From Pseudomonadota bacterium (GTDB lineage Bacteria > Desulfobacterota > Desulfobulbia > Desulfobulbales > CALZHT01): a DNA stretch of 62,125 bases. The DNA is taken from assembly GCA_018823135.1 (NCBI GenBank), contig JAHJJF010000083.1, positions 1 to 62,125 on the forward strand, in the 5' to 3' direction. Positions 36,028 to 46,276 of this stretch are shown here, piece after piece. Within the stretch, counting starts at the first letter, position 1; every line of letters starts with the position of its first letter. The notes beneath the pieces are model-generated. The model worked only from the letters and a program-made list of their open reading frames with translations. It made no database searches and had not been told where the DNA came from. Position numbers and translations under genes: made by a program.

Positions 36028-36531
36028 TTACATTATCTCTTCAACTGATTTATTTCTGATTGCAGCAATATGTTCAGGAGTTCTCAACCTGAGTAATCCA
36101 TCAAGTGTCGCTTTCACAAGATTATGCGGATTATGGGATCCTAAACATTTTGTCAAAATATTCTGAACACCGGCCGCCTCAAGTACAGCACGTACTGCAC
36201 CACCGGCAATAACTCCAGTACCCTCAGAAGCAGGTTTCAACATGACTTTTCCGGCTCCGAACTTCCCTTTAATCTCATGTGGGATGCTTGCCGCGGTTAT
36301 AGACACCTTTTTCATGTCCCGGCGCGCCTTTTCTACTCCTTTCTTAATGGCATCGGGAACTTGGTTCGCTTTACCCAAACCATACCCGACCCTTCCCTTG
36401 CCATCTCCAACAACACAAATCGCACTGAAACTAAAACGTCTGCCGCCTTTAACAACCTTTGCGGTCCGGTTGATATAGACTATTTTTTCGATCAGCTGAT
36501 CATCAGCATTATCATTTCTGAAATTAGCCAA
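36028..36531 (-). CDS. rpsE: 30S ribosomal protein S5
   Basis: S5 acts in decoding accuracy and mRNA entry. The 167-residue protein has the double-stranded-RNA-binding-like domain with [41 protein letters not shown] and the second domain with [24 protein letters not shown] and the [15 protein letters not shown] ending, all diagnostic. Between rplR and rpmD. Confidence 0.97.
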   Translation of the reverse strand: MANFRNDNADDQLIEKIVYINRTAKVVKGGRRFSFSAICVVGDGKGRVGYGLGKANQVPDAIKKGVEKARRDMKKVSITAASIPHEIKGKFGAGKVMLKPASEGTGVIAGGAVRAVLEAAGVQNILTKCLGSHNPHNLVKATLDGLLRLRTPEHIAAIRNKSVEEIM

Positions 36532-36573
36532 GGTATTACCCCCAATGTGCTTCGTTCATTCTTTTATGCGGCG

Positions 36574-36939
36574 CTAAAAAACTAACCCACCTTCTCTTGC
36601 CCCTTCAGACAGGGCCTTTATCCTTCCATGATAAATGTACCCACCACGATCAAAAACAACCGTTTCAATTCCCTTTTCTTTTGCAAGACCTGCCAGGAGT
36701 AATCCCACTCTACGTGCCAAAGCAGTTTTACCCTTACTATCCTCAGGAACGAATTTTTTGTTTATCGTTGACATTGCTGCCAATGTGGCTCCTGCCGTGT
36801 CATCTATAACCTGAGCATATATATGCTTTGCGGTCTTAAATACTCTAAGACGAGGCCGCTCAGGGGTTCCTATAATTTTCTTTCTGATACGCTTTACACG
36901 TTTTGTACGTGCTACAGCTTTCGGGTTTGTCTTTGCCAT
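36574..36939 (-). CDS. rplR: 50S ribosomal protein L18
   Basis: L18 anchors 5S rRNA in the large subunit. The 121-residue protein starts with a basic RNA-binding tail ([38 protein letters not shown]) and ends with [26 protein letters not shown], the classical L18 ending. It lies between rplF (35 bp) and rpsE (42 bp). Confidence 0.97.
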   Translation of the reverse strand: MAKTNPKAVARTKRVKRIRKKIIGTPERPRLRVFKTAKHIYAQVIDDTAGATLAAMSTINKKFVPEDSKGKTALARRVGLLLAGLAKEKGIETVVFDRGGYIYHGRIKALSEGAREGGLVF

Positions 36940-36974
36940 ATCCTGCCTTCCGATTTATCTAACTTTATAAATAA

Positions 36975-37511
36975 CTATTTACCTGCAGACTTACCGACTT
37001 TTCGTACAACATGTTCATCTGCGTAACGTATCCCCTTGCCTTTATAGGGCTCGGGTTTACGCACTTCACGGATACGTGCCGCTGTAAGTCCTAGTAATTC
37101 TTTATCAATTGATTCAAGGGTAACTTTATTTTTTTCAACTAATACACTCACGCCCTCGGGCATTTTAAACTGAACCGGATTTGAATAACCGACATGGAGG
37201 ATTAAATCTTTTCCCGAAGCCTCAGCCCGGTATCCAACTCCTTCAATAAGCAGATTCTTCTTAAACCCATGCTCAACGCCCTGAACCATGTTATCCACAA
37301 GAGTCCTGGTCAACCCGGAAAAAGCAACGGTCCTCTTGCTAATATCCTTGGTCTTCACAAGTATATTCCCTTCTGATGCAACAAGTTCAATTTCAGGGCG
37401 GATATCTCTTTCCAAGGTTCCTTTCGGGCCGGTGACCTTGACATGCAATCCGTTTAAATCAACCTTGACCCCTTTTGGAACAGGAATAGGTTTACTACCA
37501 ATCCTTGACAT
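36975..37511 (-). CDS. rplF: 50S ribosomal protein L6
   Basis: L6 lies near the GTPase centre of the large subunit. The 178-residue product begins SRIGSKPIPVPKGVKVDLNG, has the two repeated L6 domains, and ends with the signature region PEPYKGKGIRYADEHVVRKVGKSAGK. Preceded by rpsH with an uncommonly long 99-bp gap and followed by rplR. Confidence 0.97.
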   Translation of the reverse strand: MSRIGSKPIPVPKGVKVDLNGLHVKVTGPKGTLERDIRPEIELVASEGNILVKTKDISKRTVAFSGLTRTLVDNMVQGVEHGFKKNLLIEGVGYRAEASGKDLILHVGYSNPVQFKMPEGVSVLVEKNKVTLESIDKELLGLTAARIREVRKPEPYKGKGIRYADEHVVRKVGKSAGK

Positions 37512-37610
37512 GGCTTATCTCCACTCGTTTAACAAAAAATGATGGTCTCTATATCTTACAGCAAAAAAATCTAAGACCTGATTATCGCTTATCAAATAGA
37601 CAGTCAACAC

Positions 37611-38009
37611 TTACCAGACTTCGCAGAGCAACTCACCGCCGATACCAGTTTTTTTGGCTTCTCGATCAGTTATAAGCCCTTTTGAAGTTGAAATAATGGC
37701 AATACCGAGACCACTCATAACTTTTGGAATTTTATCTGACTTAACATAGACACGCCGACCAGGTGAACTGACTCTCTTAAGGCCGGTTATGACTCTCACA
37801 TCATCTTGGTCATATTTAAGGTTGACCTTTAAAACACCTTGCTTGTCGCCTTTAATAACCTGGTAGTCATTGATATAGCCTTCCTGTTTTAAAATCTCGG
37901 CCACACCAGCTTTCAAGTTAGAATATGGAATATCCACACTTTCAAACTTCACCATTCCGGCATTTCTTATCCTGGTCAGCATATCTGCCAGAGGATCGCT
38001 CATTGACAT
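37611..38009 (-). CDS. rpsH: 30S ribosomal protein S8
   Basis: S8 binds the central domain of 16S rRNA and in E. coli is the repressor of the spc operon. The 132-residue protein has [16 protein letters not shown] at the start and [26 protein letters not shown] at the end, with the [20 protein letters not shown] strand between. ATG 38009 is preferred over 38003 because AAGGAG lies 9 nt before it. Confidence 0.97.
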   Translation of the reverse strand: MSMSDPLADMLTRIRNAGMVKFESVDIPYSNLKAGVAEILKQEGYINDYQVIKGDKQGVLKVNLKYDQDDVRVITGLKRVSSPGRRVYVKSDKIPKVMSGLGIAIISTSKGLITDREAKKTGIGGELLCEVW

Positions 38010-38106
38010 CGAAACTACTCCTTAAGGTACAATTAAAAATTGATCTCAGGCAAAGACCAATTAATGTTCTCAAGCAACAGACTTACATTCGCCTATGCAA
38101 GGTTAC

Positions 38107-38292
38107 TTACCAGCTAGATTTCGTAACACCGGTAACTTCACCTCTGAGTGCCATATTTCGGAAACATATTCTGCATATACCGAATTTTCTAATAAATGCA
38201 CGCGGTCTGCCACATAGCGGACATCTGTTATAAGCCCTCACGTTGAACTTGGGCTTGCGCTCACTCTTTGCTATTAATGATTTCTTAGCCAA
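38107..38292 (-). CDS. rpsN: 30S ribosomal protein S14, zinc-binding type
   Basis: The 61-residue product is the short, zinc-dependent type of S14 (type Z): two CxxC pairs appear in [12 protein letters not shown] and [12 protein letters not shown]. It starts [23 protein letters not shown] and ends VTGVTKSSW. Located between rplE and rpsH, its normal place. Confidence 0.97.
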   Translation of the reverse strand: MAKKSLIAKSERKPKFNVRAYNRCPLCGRPRAFIRKFGICRICFRNMALRGEVTGVTKSSW

Positions 38293-38322
38293 CCTCTTCC
38301 TCCCGAACTTTGTTTTTCAAAA

Positions 38323-38862
38323 TTATTTACGGAAAGGCATCCCAAGTAATCGCAGGAGAAAACGCCCTTCATTATCTGTTTTGGCATCTGTATTAATACA
38401 GATATTCAACCCCTTAATCTTATCGATCTTATCGTAATCGATTTCAGGGAAAATAATGTGTTCCTTGATACCCATGGCGAAATTACCACGACCATCAAAT
38501 CCTTTAGGGGATATACCACGAAAATCACGTACACGCGGTAATGCTATATGCACAAGTTTGCTTAAAAAATTATACATCCTGTCGCTACGCAAGGTGACCC
38601 TACAGCCGATAGGCATTCCCTCCCGCAGTTTAAAGGTTGCAATAGATTTTTTTGCCCGGGTTACAACAGCCCTTTGACCGGCGATTCGAGTAAGTTCTTC
38701 AGAGGCGCTATCAATAATTTTTGAATTTTGCACCGCCTCACCAAGACCCATATTCAATACAATCTTGGTAATCTTAGGCACCTGCATAATACTTTTGTAC
38801 CCGAACTCGTTCATGAGCTGCGGCACACATTCTTTTTCATAATATTCTTTCAATCCGGCCAT
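38323..38862 (-). CDS. rplE: 50S ribosomal protein L5
   Basis: L5 binds 5S rRNA in the central protuberance and touches the P-site tRNA. From ATG 38862 the product has 179 residues, starting [19 protein letters not shown], with [19 protein letters not shown], the [25 protein letters not shown] segment and [30 protein letters not shown]. An in-frame TTG at 38874 would add four residues, but GGAG sits 7 nt before ATG 38862. Confidence 0.97.
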   Translation of the reverse strand: MAGLKEYYEKECVPQLMNEFGYKSIMQVPKITKIVLNMGLGEAVQNSKIIDSASEELTRIAGQRAVVTRAKKSIATFKLREGMPIGCRVTLRSDRMYNFLSKLVHIALPRVRDFRGISPKGFDGRGNFAMGIKEHIIFPEIDYDKIDKIKGLNICINTDAKTDNEGRFLLRLLGMPFRK

Positions 38863-38890
38863 TATCGTCTCCAAAAACCTCCGACCCTTA

Positions 38891-39226
38891 TCAGGCCTTG
38901 GCTTCTACTGATTCTCCACATTTTTTGCAAACACGAACCTTTGACCCATCTTCCAAAATCTTCTTCCCAACACGGGCAGTTTTCGAACATTTAGGGCAGA
39001 TTATCTTGAGGTTGGAAACATGAATCGGCGCTTCCTTGTCTATGATGCCGCCTTGCTGGCTTGCCATGTTTGGTTTGGTATGACGCTTGATCATATTAAC
39101 CTTTTCAACCAGGGCTTTATTCGAATTGCTAACAATCTTGATCACTTTGCCGACTCTACCCTTATCTTTGCCGGCGATTACTTCTACCTGATCATTTAAC
39201 TTTATTTTACTCAATCCAGTCTGCAT
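38891..39226 (-). CDS. rplX: 50S ribosomal protein L24
   Basis: L24 is an assembly initiator protein near the exit tunnel. The 111-residue protein has the KOW motif [23 protein letters not shown], the NMIKRHTKP segment and [21 protein letters not shown]. The C-terminal region contains two CxxC pairs (CPKC and CKKC), a zinc-ribbon-like addition found in many bacterial L24. Between rplN and rplE. Confidence 0.96.
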   Translation of the reverse strand: MQTGLSKIKLNDQVEVIAGKDKGRVGKVIKIVSNSNKALVEKVNMIKRHTKPNMASQQGGIIDKEAPIHVSNLKIICPKCSKTARVGKKILEDGSKVRVCKKCGESVEAKA

Positions 39227-39314
39227 TTTATCCGCCTCATATGACCTAAATAATGGATACCTTATAATTGCTATTATAAATTTACCAAGGCAACCACTTA
39301 AAACTTCGAGCTAT

Positions 39315-39683
39315 TTATAATACTTCTGGGGCAAGAGATATTATCTTCATGTACCCTTTGGCCCTTAATTCTCTGGCGACCGGCCCAAAAATTCTGGTTC
39401 CGATCGGTTCACCGTTGCTACTCAACAAAACGGCAGAATTATCATCAAACTTAACGGAGGTGTCATCCATTCGGCGAATTTCTTTTGAAGTCCGCACAAT
39501 AACAGCTCTCATGACATCGCCTTTCTTTACCTTGCCGTTGGGTATGGCTTCTTTCACAGTCACAACTATAACGTCGCCGACTTTTGCATAACGACGTCTC
39601 GTTCCACCCAGGACCCGGATGCACAAAACTTTTTTGGCTCCAGAATTGTCTGCGACATTAAGTGTACTTTCGGTCTGTATCAT
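39315..39683 (-). CDS. rplN: 50S ribosomal protein L14
   Basis: L14 helps form the intersubunit bridge. The 122-residue protein has [27 protein letters not shown] at the start, [22 protein letters not shown], and the ending [19 protein letters not shown]. The spacer of 128 bp to rpsQ is the position where the spc promoter lies in E. coli. Confidence 0.97.
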   Translation of the reverse strand: MIQTESTLNVADNSGAKKVLCIRVLGGTRRRYAKVGDVIVVTVKEAIPNGKVKKGDVMRAVIVRTSKEIRRMDDTSVKFDDNSAVLLSSNGEPIGTRIFGPVARELRAKGYMKIISLAPEVL

Positions 39684-39811
39684 AACTTCACCAAATTATC
39701 TGATTGCTTCATGAAATCTCTCGAATTAACAAACATGCATGTAAAAAATTCTAAATCATTCAATACAGTCAGGTTGTTGTTTTCGACGATCTGGAATCGA
39801 ATATTCTTTCT

Positions 39812-40078
39812 TTAGACAGCTTTTTCAATAATTTCACGAAGTCGCCAGTGCTTCATTTTGCTTAAAGGTCTGCATTCTTCAATAAGCACACGATCTCCAA
39901 TATTACAGGTGTTTTCTGGATCATCAGCCATGTATTTAACATGTCTGCGCATAATCTTACCATACAGCTTATGACGAGTAACCTGCTCAGTACGGACAAC
40001 AATGCTACTGCCCATTTTATTACTGATAACTAAACCAACTCTTGTTTTACGTGCTTTTTTAATATCACTCATTTCCAT
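39812..40078 (-). CDS. rpsQ: 30S ribosomal protein S17
   Basis: S17 binds the 5' domain of 16S rRNA. The 88-residue OB-fold protein has [68 protein letters not shown] in the family order, with the conserved SKTK-like loop represented by PLSKMKHW. It is the last gene of the classical S10 operon; rplN follows after a longer gap. Confidence 0.96.
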   Translation of the reverse strand: MEMSDIKKARKTRVGLVISNKMGSSIVVRTEQVTRHKLYGKIMRRHVKYMADDPENTCNIGDRVLIEECRPLSKMKHWRLREIIEKAV

Positions 40079-40118
40079 TCCCTGATAATCATGGGTGTCT
40101 GTCTAAAAGAAGTCCCGA

Positions 40119-40316
40119 TTAATTTTCGTCTGCTCGCTTTTCAATCATTACTGTCTTGATCCTGGCGATATTTTTACGAAGTTCACGTAAATTCGCAGGA
40201 TTTTCAAGCGGTCTGATGCTGTGCTGAAATTTGAGCTTAAAAAGCTCTTCTGATACATCAGCAAGTTTGACGGCAAGAGCATCTTCAGTCAATTCCCGTA
40301 TTTCTTTCATTTTCAT
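40119..40316 (-). CDS. rpmC: 50S ribosomal protein L29
   Basis: L29 sits at the exit tunnel next to the signal recognition particle docking site. The 65-residue helical protein has [53 protein letters not shown], the standard helix-loop-helix. Its ATG at 40316 overlaps the rplP stop (ATGA), so translation is coupled. Confidence 0.96.
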   Translation of the reverse strand: MKMKEIRELTEDALAVKLADVSEELFKLKFQHSIRPLENPANLRELRKNIARIKTVMIEKRADEN

Positions 40317-40729
40317 AGAGTCGACTCCAACATAATCACCTTGGTTGCAAAAGGAAGCTTATTGCCAGCCAGTGTGAGGGCTATTACGGCAAGACTTTCA
40401 TCGACACCGTCCAGTTCATAGAGGATACGACCTGCATGAATAGGTGCGACCCAAGAATCATGGGCTCCTTTTCCTTTACCCATACGAGTTTCAGCAGGCT
40501 TTGAGGTAATAGGTTTATCAGGAAAAACACGAATCCACATTTTCCCGCCACGCTTTACCTTTCTATTAATAGCAATACGTGCAGCCTCAATTTGTTGCGC
40601 GGTCATCTTTCCGGGCTCAACAGCTTTAAGGGCATACTTACCAAATGCTATAGTAGAACCACGATTTGCACTGCCTTTCAGGCGGCCCTTAAACTGCTTT
40701 CTGTGTTTTACTTTTTTTGGACTAAGCAT
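40313..40729 (-). CDS. rplP: 50S ribosomal protein L16
   Basis: L16 organises the A-site tRNA-binding region of the large subunit. The 138-residue product starts [19 protein letters not shown] and has [61 protein letters not shown], a very conserved stretch. Between rpsC and rpmC, with a 4-nt overlap to rpmC. Confidence 0.97.
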   Translation of the reverse strand: MLSPKKVKHRKQFKGRLKGSANRGSTIAFGKYALKAVEPGKMTAQQIEAARIAINRKVKRGGKMWIRVFPDKPITSKPAETRMGKGKGAHDSWVAPIHAGRILYELDGVDESLAVIALTLAGNKLPFATKVIMLESTL

Positions 40730-40801
40730 TTTGCAACCTAATTATTTAAATTTCTTATTTTTCAACTAAAAATATTCTTTAGATGTAATGGGGGTTGTCT
40801 A

Positions 40802-41446
40802 TTATTCCTGAAGTTCTGTGTCGCTAAACACTTCGCCTTTGAATATCCAAACCTTCACACCGATGAGGCCATATGTAGTGTGTGCCTCAGCAACCCCATA
40901 ATCAATATCCGCTCTCAGGGTGTGGAGAGGGACACGACCCTCACGATACCATTCTGTTCTGGACATTTCAGCACCACCCAGACGACCGGAACAGGATATC
41001 TTAATACCTTTAGCGCCAAACTTCAAGGCAACATTTACAGCCTTCTTCATCGCCCGTCGAAAAGCAACCCGTCGTTCAAGCTGGAGCGCAATATTTTCTG
41101 CCACTAACTGAGCATCCGCTTCAGGCCTTCTTATTTCCTGAATATCAACATGGCATTGACGATTTGTAAGTTTATCAAGATCCGCTTTCAGTGCTTCAAT
41201 CTCAGCACCCTTCTTACCGATTACAATACCAGGTCGAGCAGTATGTAATTTTATTTTCAGTTTTTCTCCGGTACGGGCTATTTTCATTTTGGAAACGCCA
41301 GCATGATACAATCTTTTTTTGATGTATTTCCGGATCTTCTGGTCTTCCAGTAAGAATTTCGCATAGTCCCGGTCGGCATACCAGGTGGACTCCCAGGTGC
41401 GCACAATATTTAGCCGCATACCGATTGGATTAACTTTCTGGCCCAA
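40802..41446 (-). CDS. rpsC: 30S ribosomal protein S3
   Basis: S3 forms part of the mRNA entry channel. The 214-residue protein has [24 protein letters not shown], a KH RNA-binding domain with [20 protein letters not shown], and the S3 C-terminal domain with [35 protein letters not shown]. Its C terminus is short. Between rplV and rplP. Confidence 0.97.
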   Translation of the reverse strand: MGQKVNPIGMRLNIVRTWESTWYADRDYAKFLLEDQKIRKYIKKRLYHAGVSKMKIARTGEKLKIKLHTARPGIVIGKKGAEIEALKADLDKLTNRQCHVDIQEIRRPEADAQLVAENIALQLERRVAFRRAMKKAVNVALKFGAKGIKISCSGRLGGAEMSRTEWYREGRVPLHTLRADIDYGVAEAHTTYGLIGVKVWIFKGEVFSDTELQE

Positions 41447-41509
41447 AATCTTCCTCCATGATCAAATTAAACTTATAGCGTTAACTTCAGCACCTATAAA
41501 GGACGTTTT

Positions 41510-41842
41510 TTATTGCTCGTCCAGTATAACTGTAATATGGCTGGATCTTTTTAAAATTTTTGTTGCCCTTCCCATTGCTCGTGGTCTTATCCTTTTCAGC
41601 ATCGGACCGCCGTCAATATGGATGATCTTAATATAGAGGGTATCCACATCTATTGCCTCATTCTGACTGGCATTAGCTACAGCGGATTCAACAACTTTCC
41701 GTAAAATTCGAGCACCTTTCTTGGGCATGAAACGTAATGTGTTAATAGCGGTTTCAATATCCTTACCCCGAACCAGATCAGCGATCAGGCGTGCCTTCTG
41801 TGGAGAAATTCTTATATGCCGAGCAAGAGCTTTTGCTTCCAT
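41510..41842 (-). CDS. rplV: 50S ribosomal protein L22
   Basis: L22 lines the nascent-peptide tunnel, where its loop can be contacted by macrolides. The 110-residue protein has RHIRISPQKARLIADLVRGKDIETAINTLRFMPKKGARILRKVVESAVANASQN and the tunnel loop with RIRPRAMGRATKILKRSSHITVIL. No insertion or deletion is apparent in the loop. Between rpsS and rpsC. Confidence 0.97.
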   Translation of the reverse strand: MEAKALARHIRISPQKARLIADLVRGKDIETAINTLRFMPKKGARILRKVVESAVANASQNEAIDVDTLYIKIIHIDGGPMLKRIRPRAMGRATKILKRSSHITVILDEQ

Positions 41843-41885
41843 TTTGTCTTAACTCCTTATCGCGTTACTAAAAAAGTAATTAACC

Positions 41886-42149
41886 TTATTTCCTGTTAGC
41901 ATGACCATAGAAGGTCCGGGTCGGGGAAAATTCTCCAAGCTTATGACCAACCATATTCTCAGTAACAAAAACAGGTATAAATTTTTTGCCGTTGTGCACG
42001 GCTAAAGTCAAACCGACCATATCAGGAGTTACATCTGAGCGCCTGGACCAGGTTTTTATAACTTTCCGTGATCCTGTTTCTTTGGCCTGTATAACTTTTT
42101 TCATCAAATGGTCATCAATAAATGGACCTTTTTTAACTGAACGTCCCAT
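41886..42149 (-). CDS. rpsS: 30S ribosomal protein S19
   Basis: S19 lies in the 30S head and pairs with S13. The 87-residue product begins [18 protein letters not shown], with [52 protein letters not shown] as the conserved core. Between rplB (17 bp) and rplV (43 bp). Confidence 0.97.
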   Translation of the reverse strand: MGRSVKKGPFIDDHLMKKVIQAKETGSRKVIKTWSRRSDVTPDMVGLTLAVHNGKKFIPVFVTENMVGHKLGEFSPTRTFYGHANRK

Positions 42150-42166
42150 GGTTTCTATTCTCCTAG

Positions 42167-42988
42167 TTATGACCTTTTCTTGATGATATCGTTATCAGAG
42201 CTTTTTCTTTTTCTGGTCTTATAACCTTTTGTCGGAACACCCCATGGAGTACATGGATGTCGACCGCCGGAGCTCTTTCCTTCACCACCGCCCATCGGAT
42301 GGTCATGCGGGTTCATCGCAACACCCCTGACTTTCGGTCTACGGCCTTTCCAGCGATTACGGCCGGCTTTGCCCATTTTTGCACTTTCATGCTCAATATT
42401 TCCAATCTGACCGATACAGGCTCTACATTTCTTATGAAAACGCCTCACTTCGCCGGAGGGCAATTTGACAAGGACATGATCTCCTTCCTTGGCCATCAAC
42501 TGCGCTGAAACCCCGGCACTTCGAACCATCTGGGCGCCTTTGCCGATTCGCATCTCGATATTATGAATAACACTGCCTAACGGCATATTACCCATCGGCA
42601 TGCAATTACCAATACGTATATCAACTGTTTCTCCAGCCTCAACAATATCCCCGAGTTTAATTCCGTGCGGTGAGAGAATATATCGTTTCTCACCGTCGTT
42701 ATAAAAAAGAAGGGCAATGTTGGCCGACCGATTCGGGTCATATTCAATTTCAGCTACCTTGGCAGGAACGTCTACCTTATCACGTTTGAAATCGATAACA
42801 CGGTACTTTCTCTTATGGCCGCCACCAATGTGTCTGGCCGTAATTCTGCCGTTATTATTTCTTCCGCCGGATTTGCTCAGTGGTTGGACCAAGCTTTTTT
42901 CAGGCCGTTTTTTGGACAAATCGGGATTAACGATCGAAACAAGTGAACGCCTTCCCGGTGATGTCGGATTATAGGTTTTTGTAGCCAT
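42167..42988 (-). CDS. rplB: 50S ribosomal protein L2
   Basis: L2 is needed for subunit joining and peptidyl transferase activity. From ATG 42988 the protein has 273 residues, starting [18 protein letters not shown], with [25 protein letters not shown], and the C-terminal [31 protein letters not shown] containing the conserved histidine near the catalytic centre. An in-frame TTG at 43000 is rejected because a GGGG-containing site lies just before the ATG. Between rplW and rpsS. Confidence 0.97.
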   Translation of the reverse strand: MATKTYNPTSPGRRSLVSIVNPDLSKKRPEKSLVQPLSKSGGRNNNGRITARHIGGGHKRKYRVIDFKRDKVDVPAKVAEIEYDPNRSANIALLFYNDGEKRYILSPHGIKLGDIVEAGETVDIRIGNCMPMGNMPLGSVIHNIEMRIGKGAQMVRSAGVSAQLMAKEGDHVLVKLPSGEVRRFHKKCRACIGQIGNIEHESAKMGKAGRNRWKGRRPKVRGVAMNPHDHPMGGGEGKSSGGRHPCTPWGVPTKGYKTRKRKSSDNDIIKKRS

Positions 42989-43056
42989 TTGAAACCCCAA
43001 ATTATTTGTAATTAAAAACCAGCATTTTTATTTAAATAGGCCGATCAAACAGGGTA

Positions 43057-43347
43057 TCAAAGTCCTTCAAGAAAATCGACCTTGTTCCCTTCCATCAGAG
43101 AGACATACGCTTTTTTCCAGTCTCCAGTGTAACCGATTTTCTTGCCGACCCGTTTCATCTTACCGTGCATGTTCGCCGTCCGAACCTGTGAGACTTTCAC
43201 ATTAAACATTTTCTCAACAGCAGATTTTATTTCGATCTTATTTGCACGACGATCAACTTTAATGACAATCTGATTGTTCTCTTCCTGAAGCCCCATTCCC
43301 TTTTCAGTGAGACAGGCCTTCTTGATTACTTGATATACGTTCTTCAT
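43057..43347 (-). CDS. rplW: 50S ribosomal protein L23
   Basis: L23 is at the tunnel exit and docks trigger factor and the signal recognition particle. The 96-residue protein has VIKKACLTEKGM at the start, then NQIVIKVDRRANKIEIKSAVEKMFNVKVSQVRTANMHGKMKRVGKKIGYTGDWKKAYVSL, the standard L23 core. The start overlaps rplD by 4 nt. Confidence 0.96.
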   Translation of the reverse strand: MKNVYQVIKKACLTEKGMGLQEENNQIVIKVDRRANKIEIKSAVEKMFNVKVSQVRTANMHGKMKRVGKKIGYTGDWKKAYVSLMEGNKVDFLEGL

Positions 43348-43967
43348 GACAGCAACCTCTTTTCAAGTTGCCCCAGACAGGGTTGAAGTAAAATTATATG
43401 CTTATAAAGAAGAATGTCAAAAACATTGAGTCCGGAAATCGGCATGACCTTGAACCCATGGACATTTCTTGATGATCTCTCAAGGTTTTCATTGCGATCA
43501 GGGGTGACAATCAATGCGCCTTCCAGACTGAATGCATTCATGACATTCAGAAATTTCTTGGTTTTTATTTCATCGAGCTGGAAATCATCAAGCACGATCA
43601 TATTGCTTTCAGCATATTTGGCGCTTAGAGCCATACGAATTCCAAGTCTTCTGACTCTCTTGGGCAATTTGTATGAATAACTTTTGGGTTTCGGACCGAA
43701 AGTCGTACCACCACCGCGCCAAAGAGGCGACCGTCGACTTCCCGCCCGTGCTCTTCCTGTACCTTTTTGCTTCCAGGGCTTTGCACCACCGCCTTGTACC
43801 TCAGCTCTTGTTTTGGTACAAGCCGTCCCTGCTCTACGGTTGGCAAGCTGCATACGAACAACATCGTGAATTATATGAGTATCAACTTCAACCCCAAAGA
43901 TCGAATCATTCAACTCAATCTCGCCAACCTTTTTATTTTCTATGTTCAACACTTCAGCTACAGCCAT
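43344..43967 (-). CDS. rplD: 50S ribosomal protein L4
   Basis: L4 lines the exit tunnel and in E. coli represses the S10 operon. The 207-residue product has LNDSIFGVEVDTHIIHDVVRMQLANRRAGTACTKTRAEVQGGGAKPWKQKGTGRARAGSRRSPLWRGGGTTFGPKPKSYSYKLPKRVRRL, including the extended tunnel loop without change in its conserved KPWKQKGTGRAR. Between rplC and rplW. Confidence 0.97.
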   Translation of the reverse strand: MAVAEVLNIENKKVGEIELNDSIFGVEVDTHIIHDVVRMQLANRRAGTACTKTRAEVQGGGAKPWKQKGTGRARAGSRRSPLWRGGGTTFGPKPKSYSYKLPKRVRRLGIRMALSAKYAESNMIVLDDFQLDEIKTKKFLNVMNAFSLEGALIVTPDRNENLERSSRNVHGFKVMPISGLNVFDILLYKHIILLQPCLGQLEKRLLS

Positions 43968-44002
43968 GGTACCGCTCCCTAAAGAATGGTCATCAAATCC
44001 GT

Positions 44003-44632
44003 TTATTTAGTAAATATATGCACAACACTCTCGTCACTGCCGGGAACCGGTCCCTTAAGGACCAATACGTTATCTTCAGGTCTGACATCCAGAATAATAA
44101 CGTTCTTCTTAGTGACCAACTGGTTGCCCATACGGCCAGGCATTTTTTTCCCTGGAATTACACGGCTCGGCCATGCACTGCAGCCAATTGAACCAGGGGC
44201 TCTATGAAACATGGAGCCATGGGTCTTATTGCCGCCACTAAAACCATGACGTTTTATAACTCCCTGAAATCCACGACCTTTTGTAACACCGCTTATATCT
44301 ATAATGTCGCCTACCTTAAAAAGGTCAGAAATTTTTATCTCCTGGCCTGTTTCATATAGATCAACATCATTGACGCGAAATTCTTTTATATGATAGAATC
44401 CGCCTTTGCCGGCTCGCTTCACATGACCTGCCTCGGGTTTATTCATCCGTGATTCCTTTTTACTCCCGAAACCGACCTGGATGGCATTATAGCCGTCCTT
44501 TGCCACAGTCTTTTTCTGAAGCACTACACAAGGGCCTGCCTCGATAACAGTAACACCCTGCGCGGATCCTTCTTCTGAATAAATCCGGGTCATCCCAAGT
44601 TTTTTACCTAACATTCCTACCGTCTTAGGCAT
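44003..44632 (-). CDS. rplC: 50S ribosomal protein L3
   Basis: L3 reaches into the peptidyl transferase centre and is needed early in assembly. The 209-residue protein has GMLGKKLGMTRIYSEEGSAQGVTVIEAGPCVVLQKK, GYNAIQVGFG, GDIIDISGVTKGRGFQGVIKRHGFSGGNKTHGS and the glutamine-methylation-type region MFHRAPGSIGC. It lies 98 bp after rpsJ, a slightly long gap. Confidence 0.97.
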   Translation of the reverse strand: MPKTVGMLGKKLGMTRIYSEEGSAQGVTVIEAGPCVVLQKKTVAKDGYNAIQVGFGSKKESRMNKPEAGHVKRAGKGGFYHIKEFRVNDVDLYETGQEIKISDLFKVGDIIDISGVTKGRGFQGVIKRHGFSGGNKTHGSMFHRAPGSIGCSAWPSRVIPGKKMPGRMGNQLVTKKNVIILDVRPEDNVLVLKGPVPGSDESVVHIFTK

Positions 44633-44730
44633 TGTATTTACCCATTTCCAGTCTTTAATATTAATTCACATCACACATCAACGTGCATGTACCTAAGAAA
44701 AAAACTATCAGCGCCCTGATCAAACTCAAT

Positions 44731-45042
44731 TTACAGCTTAATTTCCACATCAACACCGGCGGAAAGTTCGAGCTTCATAAGGGCATCAATTGTCTGTTGC
44801 GTCGGCTCAAGGATATCAAGCAATCTGCGATGAGTCCGCATTTCGAATTGTTCTCTTGATTTCTTATCCACATGGGGTGAACGCAATACACAATGCTTAT
44901 TAATTGAAGTCGGCAGAGGAATCGGCCCAGCAATTGTCGCACCAGTCCGTTTTGCTGTTTCTACAATCTCAATTGTCGACTGATCAAGTAATTTATGATC
45001 ATATCCTTTCAGCCGGATACGTATTTTTTGTGTGGGCATCAT
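44731..45042 (-). CDS. rpsJ: 30S ribosomal protein S10
   Basis: S10 (NusE) belongs to the 30S head and also forms part of transcription antitermination complexes. The 103-residue protein has [42 protein letters not shown] and the [21 protein letters not shown] segment. ATG codons at 45042 and 45039 are both possible. It starts only 11 bp after tuf, so there is no room for an S10 leader like that of E. coli. Confidence 0.97.
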   Translation of the reverse strand: MMPTQKIRIRLKGYDHKLLDQSTIEIVETAKRTGATIAGPIPLPTSINKHCVLRSPHVDKKSREQFEMRTHRRLLDILEPTQQTIDALMKLELSAGVDVEIKL

Positions 45043-45053
45043 ATTCGTTTCAC

Positions 45054-46244
45054 CTATTCAATAATCTTATTGATAACGCCGGCACCAACGGTTCTGCCAC
45101 CCTCGCGGATTGCAAAACGAAGACCATCTTCCATGGCGATCGGGGTGATCAGCGCCCCTTCTACTGTGACGTTATCCCCCGGCATTACCATCTCGACGCC
45201 CTCTGGCAAGGTCACAATTCCCGTTACGTCGGTGGTCCGGAAATAAAACTGCGGACGATACCCGTTAAAAAACGGCGTATGACGACCACCCTCTTCCTTG
45301 CTCAGAATGTAACACTCAGCCATGAACTTGGTATGTGGAGTGATGCTGCCGGGTTTGGCCAATACCTGACCGCGCTCGATGTCTTCTCGTTTGGTGCCGC
45401 GAAGAAGGATACCGACATTATCGCCGGCTCGACCTTCATCAAGGATTTTCCGGAACATCTCAACTCCGGTTACCGTAGTCTTTGCTGTATCACGAATACC
45501 GATGATCGAAATCTCTTCGCCGACCTTTACTATGCCGCGTTCGATACGACCCGTTGCAACTGTACCGCGTCCGGATATCGAAAAGACATCCTCCACCGGC
45601 ATCAAAAATGGCTTGTCTATGTCTCGCGGTGGCTCGGGAATAAATGCGTCAACAGCATCCATCAAATCAAAAATACATTTGGTGGCCGCTTCATCCGTGG
45701 GATTCTCAAGTGCTTTCAAGGCGCTTCCCTGGATAATCGGAGTATCGTCGCCGGGAAATTCATACTTGGTCAAAAGCTCGCGAAGTTCCATGTCAACGAG
45801 TTCGATCAGTTCTTCATCGTCTACCATGTCACATTTATTCAAGAAAATTACGATGGACGGCACACCAACCTGACGGGCGAGCAGGATATGCTCACGGGTC
45901 TGGGGCATGGGGCCGTCGTCGGCGCCTACTACCAGAATTGCGCCGTCCATCTGCGCTGCACCGGTAATCATATTCTTAATGTAGTCGGCATGTCCCGGAC
46001 AGTCCACATGAGCATAATGACGGTTTAAGGTCTCGTATTCGACATGTGCCGTGGCTATGGTGATACCGCGCTCTTTTTCTTCCGGCGCTTTATCGATCTC
46101 ATCAAAGGCGGTGCTCTTTGCCAGTCCCTTATAAGACAATACAGTAGTTATTGCTGCCGTCAGGGTGGTCTTGCCGTGATCAATATGACCAATGGTTCCG
46201 ATGTTTACATGGGGTTTTGTGCGTTGAAATTTTTCTTTTGCCAT
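45054..46244 (-). CDS. tuf: Elongation factor Tu (first complete copy)
   Basis: EF-Tu carries aminoacyl-tRNA to the ribosome as a GTP complex. The 396-residue protein has the G-domain motifs [10 protein letters not shown] (P loop), [20 protein letters not shown] and SALK, then domains 2 and 3, ending [12 protein letters not shown]. It stands in the str-type run rpsL-rpsG-fusA-tuf. A second gene copy starts at the right end of the window; its last 41 codons are identical at the protein level and differ here by one silent base (GAA versus GAG in the last sense codon). Confidence 0.99.
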   Translation of the reverse strand: MAKEKFQRTKPHVNIGTIGHIDHGKTTLTAAITTVLSYKGLAKSTAFDEIDKAPEEKERGITIATAHVEYETLNRHYAHVDCPGHADYIKNMITGAAQMDGAILVVGADDGPMPQTREHILLARQVGVPSIVIFLNKCDMVDDEELIELVDMELRELLTKYEFPGDDTPIIQGSALKALENPTDEAATKCIFDLMDAVDAFIPEPPRDIDKPFLMPVEDVFSISGRGTVATGRIERGIVKVGEEISIIGIRDTAKTTVTGVEMFRKILDEGRAGDNVGILLRGTKREDIERGQVLAKPGSITPHTKFMAECYILSKEEGGRHTPFFNGYRPQFYFRTTDVTGIVTLPEGVEMVMPGDNVTVEGALITPIAMEDGLRFAIREGGRTVGAGVINKIIE

Positions 46245-46276
46245 TGTCCTTCCTCGTTCGTTCTATTAAGAATTGT

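Noticed and set aside
44904-46028. 374-codon plus-strand ORF antisense to tuf and rpsJ
   Set aside because: Caused by the strong codon bias of tuf on the other strand; no domain and no ribosome site.
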